Assembly (NCBI RefSeq): GCF_002749975.1
Contig: NZ_PEIG01000003.1
Span: forward strand, 248,001 to 312,000
DNA from: Gloeocapsopsis sp. IPPAS B-1203
GTDB lineage: Bacteria > Cyanobacteriota > Cyanobacteriia > Cyanobacteriales > Chroococcidiopsidaceae
Length of the DNA: 64,000 bases
Direction: 5' to 3'
The translations under genes and the position numbers were made by a program. Below are positions 56,237-64,000 of the stretch, piece after piece. The notes beneath the pieces are model-generated. The model was not told where the DNA came from. It saw nothing but the letters and a program-made list of their open reading frames with translations, and made no database searches. How positions within the stretch are numbered: the first letter of the stretch is position 1; every line of letters begins with the position of its first letter.

Positions 56237-57061
56237 CTAGTTCAATGATTCTCTAGCAGCAAGCTTAACTTTAGTTGCAAGACCTAAGGTTTGCAGTAAT
56301 TGAATCGTCATCCAAGTCATATCAATTTCCCACCACTGTAAGCCGTGACGGGCAGAGTATTGAAATGCATGATGATTGTTGTGCCAACCTTCGCCGTAGG
56401 TAACTAAAGCGACCCACCAGCAATTTTTTGAGTTATCGTTTGATTCATAAGTACTGTAACCAAAAATATGGCTAGCGCTATTAACAAACCAGGTGCAGTG
56501 CCAAACTAAAACAAGGCGGACAAAAATTCCCCAAACAACGAAAGACCAACCGCCGATAGAGTATAGTAAAAGTCCTAAAGCAAATTGGATAGGAATAAAA
56601 TACTTATCGAAGAAATTGTACACTGGGTCATCTGCAATGTCTTTAATATAGCGGGGAACTTCGGATTGAATAGGTGGGTGGAACAACATCCAACCCATGT
56701 GACTCCACCAGAAACCTTGGTTGGAATCATGGGGATCTGGTTCTTGATCCGAGTACAAATGATGTAGACGATGTAGTCCTACCCAGTCTAATACCCCTCC
56801 TTGGCAGGCAAGTGTACCGCAGAAAACAAAGAAATACTCTAACCACTTGGGGGTTTGAAAACTGCGGTGGGTGACTAAGCGATGGAATCCTAGCGTAATT
56901 CCTAATCCGCCTGTTATCCAGTGGAGTAATAAAGCTAAACCTACAGCACTCCAACTAAAATTGCTAGGCAGTAGGGCAAACGCAGCACCAATGTGAACAA
57001 AGGCGATAAAGAGAATAAACGCCCAATTTAGAGGAGGTTTAGTAGAGGTGGCAATGGTCAT
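56237..57061 (-). CDS. desC: Acyl-lipid delta-9 fatty acid desaturase
   Basis: 274 aa. Three His boxes are present: HRLVTHRSF, LHRLHHLYSD and EGWHNNHHAF, the di-iron site of membrane desaturases. Four membrane segments flank them. The length and box spacing match DesC, which introduces the first double bond into stearoyl chains of membrane lipids. It is divergent from the PLP-enzyme gene; the shared ~70-bp gap contains both promoters. Confidence 0.92.
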   Translation of the reverse strand: MTIATSTKPPLNWAFILFIAFVHIGAAFALLPSNFSWSAVGLALLLHWITGGLGITLGFHRLVTHRSFQTPKWLEYFFVFCGTLACQGGVLDWVGLHRLHHLYSDQEPDPHDSNQGFWWSHMGWMLFHPPIQSEVPRYIKDIADDPVYNFFDKYFIPIQFALGLLLYSIGGWSFVVWGIFVRLVLVWHCTWFVNSASHIFGYSTYESNDNSKNCWWVALVTYGEGWHNNHHAFQYSARHGLQWWEIDMTWMTIQLLQTLGLATKVKLAARESLN

Positions 57062-57133
57062 GCAATTATCTCGTATAAATCAGCTCAATCTCGGCAATAA
57101 TAAACACCGCGTAGAATAAATAATGAGGTGTTG

Positions 57134-58366
57134 ATGAATAGCTCTGAACAGCTACAAGCAGCCGAACAGGCACTATCTCCGATTTTTTCTGGAATTGACA
57201 CTGCAGTCAAGCAAAATTTACAACGCGTGTTGAGGGCATTTCGCAATCAGCGTGTGGGAACACACCATTTTACTTCTGTTAGTGGTTATGGTCATGACGA
57301 CTTAGGACGTGATGTTTTAGATCGTGTTTTTGCAGAAGTCGTGCAAGCCGAAGCTGCAGCAGTACGGGTGCAATTTGTTTCAGGGACTCATGCGATCGCG
57401 TGTGCGTTATATGGTGTCCTCCGTCCTGGTGACGAAATGTTAGCCGTTGTGGGTTCCCCTTACGACACATTAGAAGAAGTGATTGGATTACGTTCTCCTG
57501 GTCAAGGTTCCCTTTTTGAGTTTGGCATTCGCTACCGTGAATTATCTCTAACCGACGAGGGAACTGTCGATTGGTTCAAGTTAGAAAATGCTATTAAAAA
57601 TGATACCCGTTTGGTGCTAATTCAGCGATCTTGTGGTTATTCTTGGCGTGCGAGTTTAGAAATTACCGAAATCGAAAAAATTATCCGCATTGTGAAACAG
57701 CAAAATCCTGAAACAGTGTGTTTTGTCGATAACTGCTACGGTGAATTTATCGAAGACCGCGAACCAACGGCTGTTGGTGCGGATTTAATTGCAGGTTCGT
57801 TAATCAAAAATCCTGGGGGGACAATTGTCACTGCTGGCGGTTATGTTGCAGGGAAAGCAGAATTGGTAGAAGCGGCGGCTTGTCGTTTAACTGCACCAGG
57901 AATTGGTAGTGCTGGGGGGGCGACTTTCGATCAAAATCGTCTGTTGTATCAAGGGTTGTTTCTTGCGCCGCAAATGGTGGGAGAAGCGATGAAAGGTAAT
58001 CATCTGACGGCGTATGTCTTCGATCAGTTGGGGTATCCTGTGAATCCTGCACCGTTTGCACCCCGCCGCGATGTGATTCAGGCGATTAAGTTAGGTTCGC
58101 CACAAAAGTTAATTGCGTTTTGTCGGGCGATTCAACAAAATTCACCTGTGGGTTCTTATCTCGATCCGGTTCCCGCAGCGATGCATGGTTATGAAAGTCA
58201 GTTAGTAATGGCGGGTGGGACGTTTATTGATGGCAGTACATCGGAATTTTCGGCGGATGGTCCGTTAAGAGAGCCATATGTTGTTTTTTGTCAAGGGGGG
58301 ACGCATTGGACTCATGTAGCGATCGCGCTTGAGGCGGCGATTGAGGCGGTGCAGAAAGTTGATTAG
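57134..58366 (+). CDS. PLP-dependent methionine gamma-lyase-like protein (aluminium-resistance protein family)
   Basis: 410 aa from the ATG at 57134, where GAGGTG immediately upstream serves as ribosome-binding site; a GTG at 57128 is the alternative. YGHDDLGRDVLDRVFAEVV, VSGTHAIACALYG, FVDNCYGEFIEDREP and GSLIKNPGGTIVTAGGYVAG (PLP Lys in the last) define the family. The fold is Cys/Met-metabolism type I. The true reaction is not established; the old name comes from aluminium resistance in another bacterium. Confidence 0.88.
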   Translation: MNSSEQLQAAEQALSPIFSGIDTAVKQNLQRVLRAFRNQRVGTHHFTSVSGYGHDDLGRDVLDRVFAEVVQAEAAAVRVQFVSGTHAIACALYGVLRPGDEMLAVVGSPYDTLEEVIGLRSPGQGSLFEFGIRYRELSLTDEGTVDWFKLENAIKNDTRLVLIQRSCGYSWRASLEITEIEKIIRIVKQQNPETVCFVDNCYGEFIEDREPTAVGADLIAGSLIKNPGGTIVTAGGYVAGKAELVEAAACRLTAPGIGSAGGATFDQNRLLYQGLFLAPQMVGEAMKGNHLTAYVFDQLGYPVNPAPFAPRRDVIQAIKLGSPQKLIAFCRAIQQNSPVGSYLDPVPAAMHGYESQLVMAGGTFIDGSTSEFSADGPLREPYVVFCQGGTHWTHVAIALEAAIEAVQKVD

Positions 58367-58494
58367 TGAAGAATGATCAACTAGGCAAGATTAAGGTGGT
58401 GATGACATAGTGGAACCACAAAGGCGCAAAGGTTATGCAGAACAAATGATTATTAGAATGACAGGGTACTTAATGACCTTTTGTCGTGTGAAAG

Positions 58495-59037
58495 ATGAAT
58501 GAAGATTTAGAAGTTTCAGCGGAGATTTCTTTTAAACAAGCGATTGATGTGACTCAGTTATTGCTAGATCAAGCTATATCTGGGCAGTTGCCAGAATCTG
58601 AAGTCAAAGTGGTTGTCTCTAATTTGGTGAGAACACAAAACGGTGCTAGAGGCTTTTTTGTGACTTATTTAACGTCTGATTTACCAGAGGACGATCGCTT
58701 AACAAATTCTGTTGTCGAAGCTTTGCGGTCGCATCCTGAAACTGTTGCAGAATTATTAATCAAAAATGTCGCAATGTCAGCAGCCCAAGCTGTTTATCAC
58801 CGCCGCCATGACGCTGAAGAAATGGCACAAGGTTCGTTACGAGTTCAACAGCGTACGCAAAAGTTAATTCAATTAGTCAATCTTACCGCTGTCTATCAAC
58901 ACGCTCAGGATTTATTCGATACTGCCACAACTGGAGAAGGGCGCTATCAAGACTTTCTCAATCGCTGGGGTTACGATACTGAACAAAGACAAGTTATGTG
59001 CCAAGCACTACAACGAGTCTTATCTCACGCTAGTTAA
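58495..59037 (+). CDS. Conserved cyanobacterial hypothetical protein
   Basis: 180 aa, all-helical in prediction: SFKQAIDVTQLLLDQAISG, VVVSNLVRTQNGARGFFVTY, SHPETVAELLIKNVAMSAAQ, a His/Glu-rich HRRHDAEEMAQG and C-terminal LFDTATTGEGRYQDFLNRWG. No membrane helix, signal peptide or known motif. I recognise no named family. It is preceded by ~130 bp and stands alone. Confidence 0.7.
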   Translation: MNEDLEVSAEISFKQAIDVTQLLLDQAISGQLPESEVKVVVSNLVRTQNGARGFFVTYLTSDLPEDDRLTNSVVEALRSHPETVAELLIKNVAMSAAQAVYHRRHDAEEMAQGSLRVQQRTQKLIQLVNLTAVYQHAQDLFDTATTGEGRYQDFLNRWGYDTEQRQVMCQALQRVLSHAS

Positions 59038-59169
59038 GTCGCAACTTCAATATTTCACCCCAGTATTTGCGATTTTTAGCTGCATTAAGGCATCAATTTC
59101 TAGGGTTTCTACGCATACAAAAGTAGATTCATTGGAAATTTGCTGGCCTCCGAACCCTAACAAATTCAA

Positions 59170-59280
59170 CTAGCCACTAAATCCGACTAAGAATACAGCG
59201 ATCGCACCAATGACTGCCAAGATTGACAGGACTAATCCCGCGTTGGGGCTGCCTTTGAAGGAATAGTTTTTGTCTTTCAT
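59170..59280 (-). CDS. Small single-pass membrane protein (36 aa)
   Basis: 36 codons from ATG at 59280, preceded by AGG about 8 nt upstream (GTAGGTACTTCT before ATG). Sequence starts MKDKNYSFKGSPNAG, then the membrane helix LVLSILAVIGAIAVFLVG and ends FSG. Charged N-terminus followed by one helix resembles small cyanobacterial membrane subunits. It lies between the hypothetical gene on the plus strand and tspO. I cannot name it. Confidence 0.65.
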   Translation of the reverse strand: MKDKNYSFKGSPNAGLVLSILAVIGAIAVFLVGFSG

Positions 59281-59364
59281 AGAAGTACCTACGTGTTAAA
59301 AATCTATATTTATTGTTACATTTATCGACTTATCTTTCATAAATGTTAACAAATTAAATAGCAA

Positions 59365-59847
59365 CTAGACTCCTCCAACACCAGGATTAAGCTGAATTAG
59401 TACCCAAGTGAGATACGTGCCGATTGGTCCCCAAAGCATGTATGGTAGGAGTAACCAAGATGCTGTTGTTGATATCTTACGGACAGAAATCGCTACAACA
59501 TAAGCTAATATCGTTGCTAATCCGCCGAAAATCAGCCCGCCAACGAGGCTACGTAGTTCGACAACAACAGGGCTGTAGAGAGTTGTCAAAAGTGCGATCG
59601 CAATATACAAGCCCATGAAGAACCACGGGCGATCGCGTCTTTGACGACGAGATTTTTCCCAGACTAAAATTGCCGAAATTGTGCCGCAAATCCAAACAAC
59701 TGCCCAAATTAGGGGAATTAATGATTCAAACGTTAACCATCCAGGGCGAGTTAAGTTTTGAAACCAAGGATCGCGCAGGGAAGTCAGTAGATTTCCTCCA
59801 AAAAAAATGGCTACTGAAACAGCCAGTATTATCCATCTAGCTTTCAT
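59365..59847 (-). CDS. tspO: TspO/MBR family membrane protein
   Basis: 160 aa with five membrane helices. The family pattern is clear: W and P-rich NLTRPGWLTFESLIPLIWAV, then LLLPYMLWGPIGTYLTWVL and LNPGVGG at the C-terminus. TspO binds porphyrins and bilins and is linked to stress and pigment regulation in cyanobacteria. Its leader contains three heptamer repeats (59856-59876) 9 nt from the start codon instead of a normal ribosome-binding site. Confidence 0.88.
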   Translation of the reverse strand: MKARWIILAVSVAIFFGGNLLTSLRDPWFQNLTRPGWLTFESLIPLIWAVVWICGTISAILVWEKSRRQRRDRPWFFMGLYIAIALLTTLYSPVVVELRSLVGGLIFGGLATILAYVVAISVRKISTTASWLLLPYMLWGPIGTYLTWVLIQLNPGVGGV

Positions 59848-59855
59848 AGTAATTT

Positions 59856-59876
59856 GGTAACTGGTAATTGGTAATT
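59856..59876. repeat. Heptamer repeat GGTAATT x3 in tspO leader
   Basis: GGTAACT, GGTAATT, GGTAATT in tandem. On the tspO strand the leader reads ACCAATTACCAATTACC. The same heptamer in the same orientation relative to its gene lies at 61950-61968. Confidence 0.65.
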
Positions 59877-59901
59877 GGTGTAGTTTAATATTATCTATTA
59901 C

Positions 59902-60717
59902 CTAATTACTCGATTTGTTTTTGTTAATAGGCTCTTGAGATACGGTTTTAGCAAAAGTTATAATGTGTTGATTTGGTAGAGATTCATCAGTGTTTTGCCA
60001 TTGCAGTCCTACTATTGCCATTTCTTTTTTTACTTGATTTTGGCTCATTTTGTGTAATCCCTTAATTGGGATAAAAGGATTTTCTTTGCAGTATTCAACT
60101 ATTACAACTCTTCCTCCAGGTTTGAGAGCTTTTGTAATAGCTTGCATTACTTCATATGGATGAGAAAATTCATGATAAGCATCTACCATTAGAGCTAAAT
60201 CAATACTATTGTCAGATAAGTTAGAGTTATTAATATTACCTAAGATTGTCTCAACGTTAGTAATTCCTGTATCTTTTTTCAGAAATTCAATAATATCCAA
60301 CATTTCAGGTTGAATATCCACTGCCAATACTTTTCCATTAGGTAACTTTTGAGCCATCCGAAAGCTAAAGTAACCTGTCCCTGCACCAATATCTGCTACA
60401 ACATCTGTGGATTGCAAATCAAGCGTGTCTAATACCTTTTGTGGTTGTTCTTCTGTTTCTCTACTTGGACGTTCTAGCCATAGTACTTCTGTATGTCCCA
60501 TCACTTTGGCAATTTCACGCCCTTGGTAAAATTTACCAATACCGTCAGGGCTATGTATGGTGTGATACTGATAATTCTGACTGCTATCTACAACTGGAGT
60601 AGCTGCGAGTGTTGTGCAACTGACCAAAACTGTGCAATACAGTAATGCACACAATGGTAGTATTTTAAGTCTTAGTTGTCTCCAAAACATGGTTAAGAAA
60701 GATAAGTAATTAGACAA
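59902..60717 (-). CDS. SAM-dependent methyltransferase with lipoprotein-like signal peptide
   Basis: 271 aa. The N-terminus has a hydrophobic segment ending in LVSC (KILPLCALLYCTVLVSC), which fits a lipobox, so the protein is predicted to be exported and lipid-anchored; the start may be Met10. The class I methyltransferase fold follows: VVADIGAGTGYFSFRMA (motif I), LAVDIQPEM, DLALMVDAYHEFSHPYE, LKPGGRVVIVEYCKEN. SAM is not normally available in the periplasm, so either the helix is a membrane anchor on the cytosolic side or the enzyme activity is altered. Family relation to other annotated methyltransferases is clear; substrate unknown. Confidence 0.82.
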   Translation of the reverse strand: MSNYLSFLTMFWRQLRLKILPLCALLYCTVLVSCTTLAATPVVDSSQNYQYHTIHSPDGIGKFYQGREIAKVMGHTEVLWLERPSRETEEQPQKVLDTLDLQSTDVVADIGAGTGYFSFRMAQKLPNGKVLAVDIQPEMLDIIEFLKKDTGITNVETILGNINNSNLSDNSIDLALMVDAYHEFSHPYEVMQAITKALKPGGRVVIVEYCKENPFIPIKGLHKMSQNQVKKEMAIVGLQWQNTDESLPNQHIITFAKTVSQEPINKNKSSN

Positions 60718-60843
60718 GGGTGGCTTGACGGTTGCAATTCTTGCTTTAACGATATCGTCTATCTTGTGATAGAAACGCGGATGTGTGTAGCTGAACTAAT
60801 ATCAAGAAAAGTAGTTTAGATTACAATCAGGCTACGAAAGCGT

Positions 60844-61809
60844 ATGAATCCAGATAGCGATCGCACAAATAATTTTACTCCGACAGATGTGACTGAAGCT
60901 GAGGAGCAAGAAACAACTCAAGCTGTGGAACAAAAAGCAAGTAGCGTTGCTGATGTGGTATCACCAGAGACACTCGTTGTTAATGAACCGCCGCCTAAAC
61001 CGGATTATCCTCGATATCGAGTCAGCCCAGATGAACCTATTAAACTTGCTGATATTAACTCCGATGCTTGCGAACACTACAAAAAAAAGAAAGATGTTGA
61101 AAAAGAGCTAGAAATTCAAAGAAAGCGGCTAGCAGTATTACAAGAACGCTTGTACGCTGAAAATGAGCGTAGTGTGTTGATTGTGTTGCAAGCAATGGAT
61201 ACAGGTGGAAAGGATGGCACAATCAAGCACGTTTTTCGTGGAATCAATCCGCAAGGTTGTCAAGTTTGGTCATTTAAGAAGCCTACCGACGAAGAACTGA
61301 GTCATGACTTTTTGTGGCGCTATCACCGCCGCGCACCACGTCGAGGAATGATTACTATTTTCAACCGATCGCACTACGAAGATGTGCTAATTGTGCGAGT
61401 GAAAGATTTAGTGTCTGAACAAGTATGGCGTCAGCGCTATCGCGTTATTAACGAGTTCGAGCAAATGCTAACGTTGGATAACATTGTTGTCATTAAATTC
61501 TTCTTACATATTTCCAAAGACGAACAACAGCGGAGATTAGAAAGCCGCTTGGAAGATCCTGATAAGCGCTGGAAGTTTTCGATTAATGATGTCAATGAGC
61601 GCAAGTTGTGGGATAAGTATCAACAAGCTTACGAAGATGCAATTAATAACTGTTCGACGGCTTATGCGCCTTGGTACGTCGTGCCATCAAATAAAAAGTG
61701 GTATCGTAATTTGGTGATTGCTAGGGCGATCGCAGATACACTTGAAGCGATGAATCCGCAATATCCCGCCGCTGCTGAGGGCTTAGAAAGCGTTGTGATT
61801 CCCACATAA
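60844..61809 (+). CDS. ppk2: Polyphosphate kinase 2 family (polyphosphate:nucleotide phosphotransferase)
   Basis: 321 aa. After an acidic disordered N-terminus of ~55 residues the PPK2 fold begins: Walker A LQAMDTGGKDGTIKHVF, lid RYHRRAPRRGMITIFNRSHY, HYEDVLIVRV, catalytic Walker B-type DNIVVIKFFLHISKDEQ. Closest subgroup looks like the PPK2 enzymes using AMP (class III-like). It uses polyphosphate to phosphorylate nucleotides. It is alone on its strand. Confidence 0.9.
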   Translation: MNPDSDRTNNFTPTDVTEAEEQETTQAVEQKASSVADVVSPETLVVNEPPPKPDYPRYRVSPDEPIKLADINSDACEHYKKKKDVEKELEIQRKRLAVLQERLYAENERSVLIVLQAMDTGGKDGTIKHVFRGINPQGCQVWSFKKPTDEELSHDFLWRYHRRAPRRGMITIFNRSHYEDVLIVRVKDLVSEQVWRQRYRVINEFEQMLTLDNIVVIKFFLHISKDEQQRRLESRLEDPDKRWKFSINDVNERKLWDKYQQAYEDAINNCSTAYAPWYVVPSNKKWYRNLVIARAIADTLEAMNPQYPAAAEGLESVVIPT

Positions 61810-61949
61810 AGAGGTATCTAAAAAGCTACTTGACTGTTGCCTGGAAATACATGAGAATAAGTTGCATTTAGTATTGCTGTTAAATGTGTGGATGTAATTG
61901 AATATGACACTTGTTGAGGTTGGATAACGGGGAGTGGCTCAATGTTCCT

Positions 61950-61968
61950 ACCAATTACCAATTACCCA
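61950..61968. repeat. Heptamer repeat ACCAATT x2 in AraC-gene leader
   Basis: ACCAATT, ACCAATT, ACCCA. It lies about 17 nt before the GTG start of the AraC-family gene and has the same orientation relative to its gene as the copy before tspO. Confidence 0.6.
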
Positions 61969-61985
61969 CTTACTGACCATAAACT

Positions 61986-62966
61986 GTGACAATCACGATC
62001 GCCCACACAGATTATCAAGCGCTGTGGCAAGAAAGCAACCTAAAGCCACAGCACCCCGATCCTGTGGATGGTTGCGATCGCATTGAAGTATGTCCCGACT
62101 ACCTCGGTACAGGTTATATTCGGAAACTTCAACTGCGTGGTATTGAGCTTAATATTTTCAACTATTCGGTACGCGAGGATGTGATCGTCACAAATAAGTC
62201 AGGTGGAACAGAGTGGGAGTTTGGTTTTCACCTTTCAGGAAATCGTTCGGGTAAGCAGACTGGAGAGAATTTTGTGTCTTGGGGTTATTTTGATGAAGAA
62301 AGTCACGATTACCCGACACACGCAGGCGAGAGAATTCTCAAACCAGATATTTGTTTCGACTCCCCTGATACTTTATCTGGATTTATCCCTAATCATCTCA
62401 AGTCATTTCCTCCAGAGTTAATGAAGGCGATTGAAGGTTCAAATCGCGAACATTTTTGGAACATTGACAAGATTGAGGTGGGAATGCGTTTAGCATTAGA
62501 ACAGATGTTAAACTGCCCCTATCAAGGATGTACTAAACAAATTTATCTTGCAAGTAAGTGTTTAGAATTAGTGGCGCTAAAACTTGCACAACTTAACGAA
62601 GAACAAAGATTAGAAAGTTCACAGCTGCTCAAACCTGACGACGTTGAACGAATTTACCATGCGAGAGATATTTTATTGTGTAATTTAGATCGTCCACCAT
62701 CGCTACTTGAATTAGCACGACAAGTCGGCTTGAATGACTACAAACTCAAACTTGGTTTTCGGCAAGTATTTGGAACAACAGCTTTTGGATATTTGCATGA
62801 GGTTCGCATGGAGCGATCGCGTCAGCTACTTTTAGAAAATCGCATGAGTGTTAAAGAGATATCACAGGCAGTAGGATATGTCAATCAGAGTCGTTTTGCG
62901 GCGGCATTTCGCAAGCGATTTGGTGTCACCCCTAAGTCTTACGGTGTAAATCGAGGTCTGGATTAG
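61986..62966 (+). CDS. AraC-family transcriptional regulator (PchR-like)
   Basis: 326 aa from a GTG start. The N-terminal ~200 residues are a PchR-type sensing domain. The C-terminal domain has both AraC helix-turn-helices: LLELARQVGLNDYKLKLGFR and MSVKEISQAVGYVNQSRFAA, ending FRKRFGVTPKSY. PchR-type regulators respond to siderophores and activate iron-uptake genes. A siderophore-binding protein gene begins ~670 bp downstream, so a ferric-siderophore uptake cluster probably extends beyond the window. Confidence 0.85.
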   Translation: MTITIAHTDYQALWQESNLKPQHPDPVDGCDRIEVCPDYLGTGYIRKLQLRGIELNIFNYSVREDVIVTNKSGGTEWEFGFHLSGNRSGKQTGENFVSWGYFDEESHDYPTHAGERILKPDICFDSPDTLSGFIPNHLKSFPPELMKAIEGSNREHFWNIDKIEVGMRLALEQMLNCPYQGCTKQIYLASKCLELVALKLAQLNEEQRLESSQLLKPDDVERIYHARDILLCNLDRPPSLLELARQVGLNDYKLKLGFRQVFGTTAFGYLHEVRMERSRQLLLENRMSVKEISQAVGYVNQSRFAAAFRKRFGVTPKSYGVNRGLD

Positions 62967-63000
62967 GGATAATTAATTGTAGCTATCTCACGCAATAGCG

Positions 63001-63582
63001 ATGTCATTTCTCACACTAAACCTACGTCCTACGATTGAGTTGACAGATGAACAGTTTGAACAAATCTGCCGCAGTAATCCAGAATTGCGACTTGAGCGTA
63101 CTGCGAGTAGCGAATTAGTCATCATGTCACCAACTGGCAGTGAGACGGGAGGACGAAATTCCAGCATAACAGGTCAGCTTTGGGCATGGAACCATCAAAG
63201 TCGTCTTGGGAAAACATTTGATTCTTCAACAGGTTTCAAACTCCCAAATGGCGCGACTCGCTCTCCAGATGCAGCTTGGATTTTGCTAAAACGATGGGAG
63301 ACTTTAACTGCGGCACAAAGACGCGGATTTGCACCGATTTGTCCTGACTTTGTTGTAGAGTTGCGTTCTTCAGGAGATGACAAAGGAACGATTCAAGCAA
63401 AGATGCACGAATATATAGCGAATGGCTTGCGTCTTGGTTGGTTGATTGATCCTGAAGCGCGTTTGGTAGAAATTTATCGCGCTGATCAGCCTGTAGAAAC
63501 CATAGACAATCCTGTAACGCTTTCAGGAGAAGCAGTATTACCAGGCTTTGTCCTTGATTTGACAGAAATCTTTGCAGGTTAG
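63001..63582 (+). CDS. Uma2-family putative endonuclease (DUF820)
   Basis: 193 aa. The restriction-like fold is visible: SPDAAWILL, PDFVVELRSSGD (PD...ExK variant), KMHEYIANGLRLGWLIDPEA. The N-terminus (DEQFEQICRSNPELRLERTA) is typical. These nuclease-like proteins are abundant in cyanobacteria and often mobile; activity is mostly unproven. It lies between the regulator and the siderophore-binding gene and may be an insertion in that cluster. Confidence 0.88.
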   Translation: MSFLTLNLRPTIELTDEQFEQICRSNPELRLERTASSELVIMSPTGSETGGRNSSITGQLWAWNHQSRLGKTFDSSTGFKLPNGATRSPDAAWILLKRWETLTAAQRRGFAPICPDFVVELRSSGDDKGTIQAKMHEYIANGLRLGWLIDPEARLVEIYRADQPVETIDNPVTLSGEAVLPGFVLDLTEIFAG

Positions 63583-63633
63583 TCGTTAAAAAAATCCGTT
63601 TGGGATTGAGTGCGATCGCCGGTTGTAGGATTA

Positions 63634-64000
63634 ATGCGCCGCGTAGTGTTGTTATCTACCAGAAACGCGGCTGAGTCGTGTAAAGTTATTGCACACGATT
63701 TGGGTAACACTGAAATTTGCGGACAACCTCAAAAAGTCGTCGCGGTTGATCCTCATATGCTTGATTTGATCCTGTCGCTTGGTATCCAACCCGCAGGATT
63801 TGCCGAAGTTGAGGCGGCGATTGTTAGTTCGCCTAAGTTGGGCGAACAAATGACACAAATTAAATATTTAGGCGATCGCATTACCAGTAATCCAATTTAT
63901 ATGGGAACGCGCAATCAGCCATCTTTAGAAACTATTTTGCGGCTCAAACCCGATTTAATTTTAGGCGAGTTGGGCGATTTATCGTTGTACAATAACCTCA
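63634..64000 (+). CDS. Iron-siderophore-binding protein (FecB/FepB-like), 5' part, possibly frameshifted
   Basis: 122 codons are visible; it runs past the window. CKVIAHDLGNTEICGQPQK, VVAVDPHMLDLILSLG, YMGTRNQPSLETIL and LKPDLILGELGD are typical of periplasmic siderophore-binding proteins. The frame has no signal peptide: Met63634 is followed directly by RRVVLLSTRNAAESC. In the neighbouring frame, just before, VVKKIRLGLSAIAGC (63582-63626) reads like a lipoprotein signal with lipobox IAGC, so one indel near 63650 could have separated signal and mature part. It may therefore be a pseudogene or a sequencing error. Confidence 0.75.
   Translation, partial: MRRVVLLSTRNAAESCKVIAHDLGNTEICGQPQKVVAVDPHMLDLILSLGIQPAGFAEVEAAIVSSPKLGEQMTQIKYLGDRITSNPIYMGTRNQPSLETILRLKPDLILGELGDLSLYNNL

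Noticed and set aside
1-64000. CRISPR array or transposase
   Set aside because: No regular repeat-spacer pattern, and no reading frame resembled a transposase or integrase.

Overview
The window comes from a cyanobacterium. It carries psbZ, a DesC-type acyl desaturase, a DHH-CBS-nucleotidyltransferase fusion typical of the phylum, small cyanobacterial membrane proteins, and the octamer GCGATCGC (HIP1) scattered through nearly all genes. The style (large polysaccharide island, NRPS genes, STAND NTPases, multi-hairpin dispersed repeat) fits a Chroococcidiopsis/Gloeocapsopsis-like or filamentous lineage, but sequence alone does not fix the genus.

Layout. 1-4057 (minus): the end of a non-ribosomal peptide synthetase cluster that continues past the left edge. 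It has one complete C-A-PCP module and the start of the next protein, which opens with a docking domain. 4.2-6.5 kb: a membrane alpha/beta hydrolase and a SPOR-like protein. 6.7-8.9 kb: a sulfide/persulfide module made of an ETHE1-type dioxygenase, a SqrR/BigR-like ArsR repressor and a DUF442 protein, followed by the frameshifted remnant of a rhodanese gene. 9.0-11.2 kb: the GatD-MurT pair that amidates peptidoglycan precursors. 12.7-14.2 kb: an NB-ARC STAND NTPase without a sensor repeat domain.

14.2-41.7 kb (almost all minus): an exopolysaccharide island. Reading in the direction of transcription, operon 1 (41746 to 28395) encodes two GT4 transferases, a Wzc-like co-polymerase/kinase, a Wzy-like polymerase, a methyltransferase, two GT2 transferases, a GT4, a Wzx flippase and a GT4. 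Operon 2 (26270 to 17058) encodes a HepA/MsbA-type ABC exporter, a GT2, a GT2-methyltransferase fusion, a polysaccharide deacetylase, a GT2, an epimerase and a GT2. A priming sugar-phosphate transferase (15690) and a UDP-xylose synthase (14197) follow. A secreted protein of unknown function (26927, plus strand) sits between the two operons. A similar 39-bp element with an inverted repeat lies upstream of both operons.

42.4-46.7 kb: a NACHT NTPase and AT-rich DNA with little coding. 46.7-64.0 kb: mostly housekeeping genes, including PP2C phosphatase, ABC1/UbiB kinase, CCA-adding enzyme fusion, psbZ, ribH, tRNA-Gly, a divergent ProA homologue lacking the expected catalytic cysteine, desC, a PLP enzyme, TspO, a lipoprotein-like methyltransferase and PPK2. 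It ends with a PchR-type AraC regulator, a Uma2 nuclease and the start of a siderophore-binding protein whose signal peptide appears to be out of frame. Two small membrane-protein genes (55773-55907 and 59170-59280) were found by reading the gaps.
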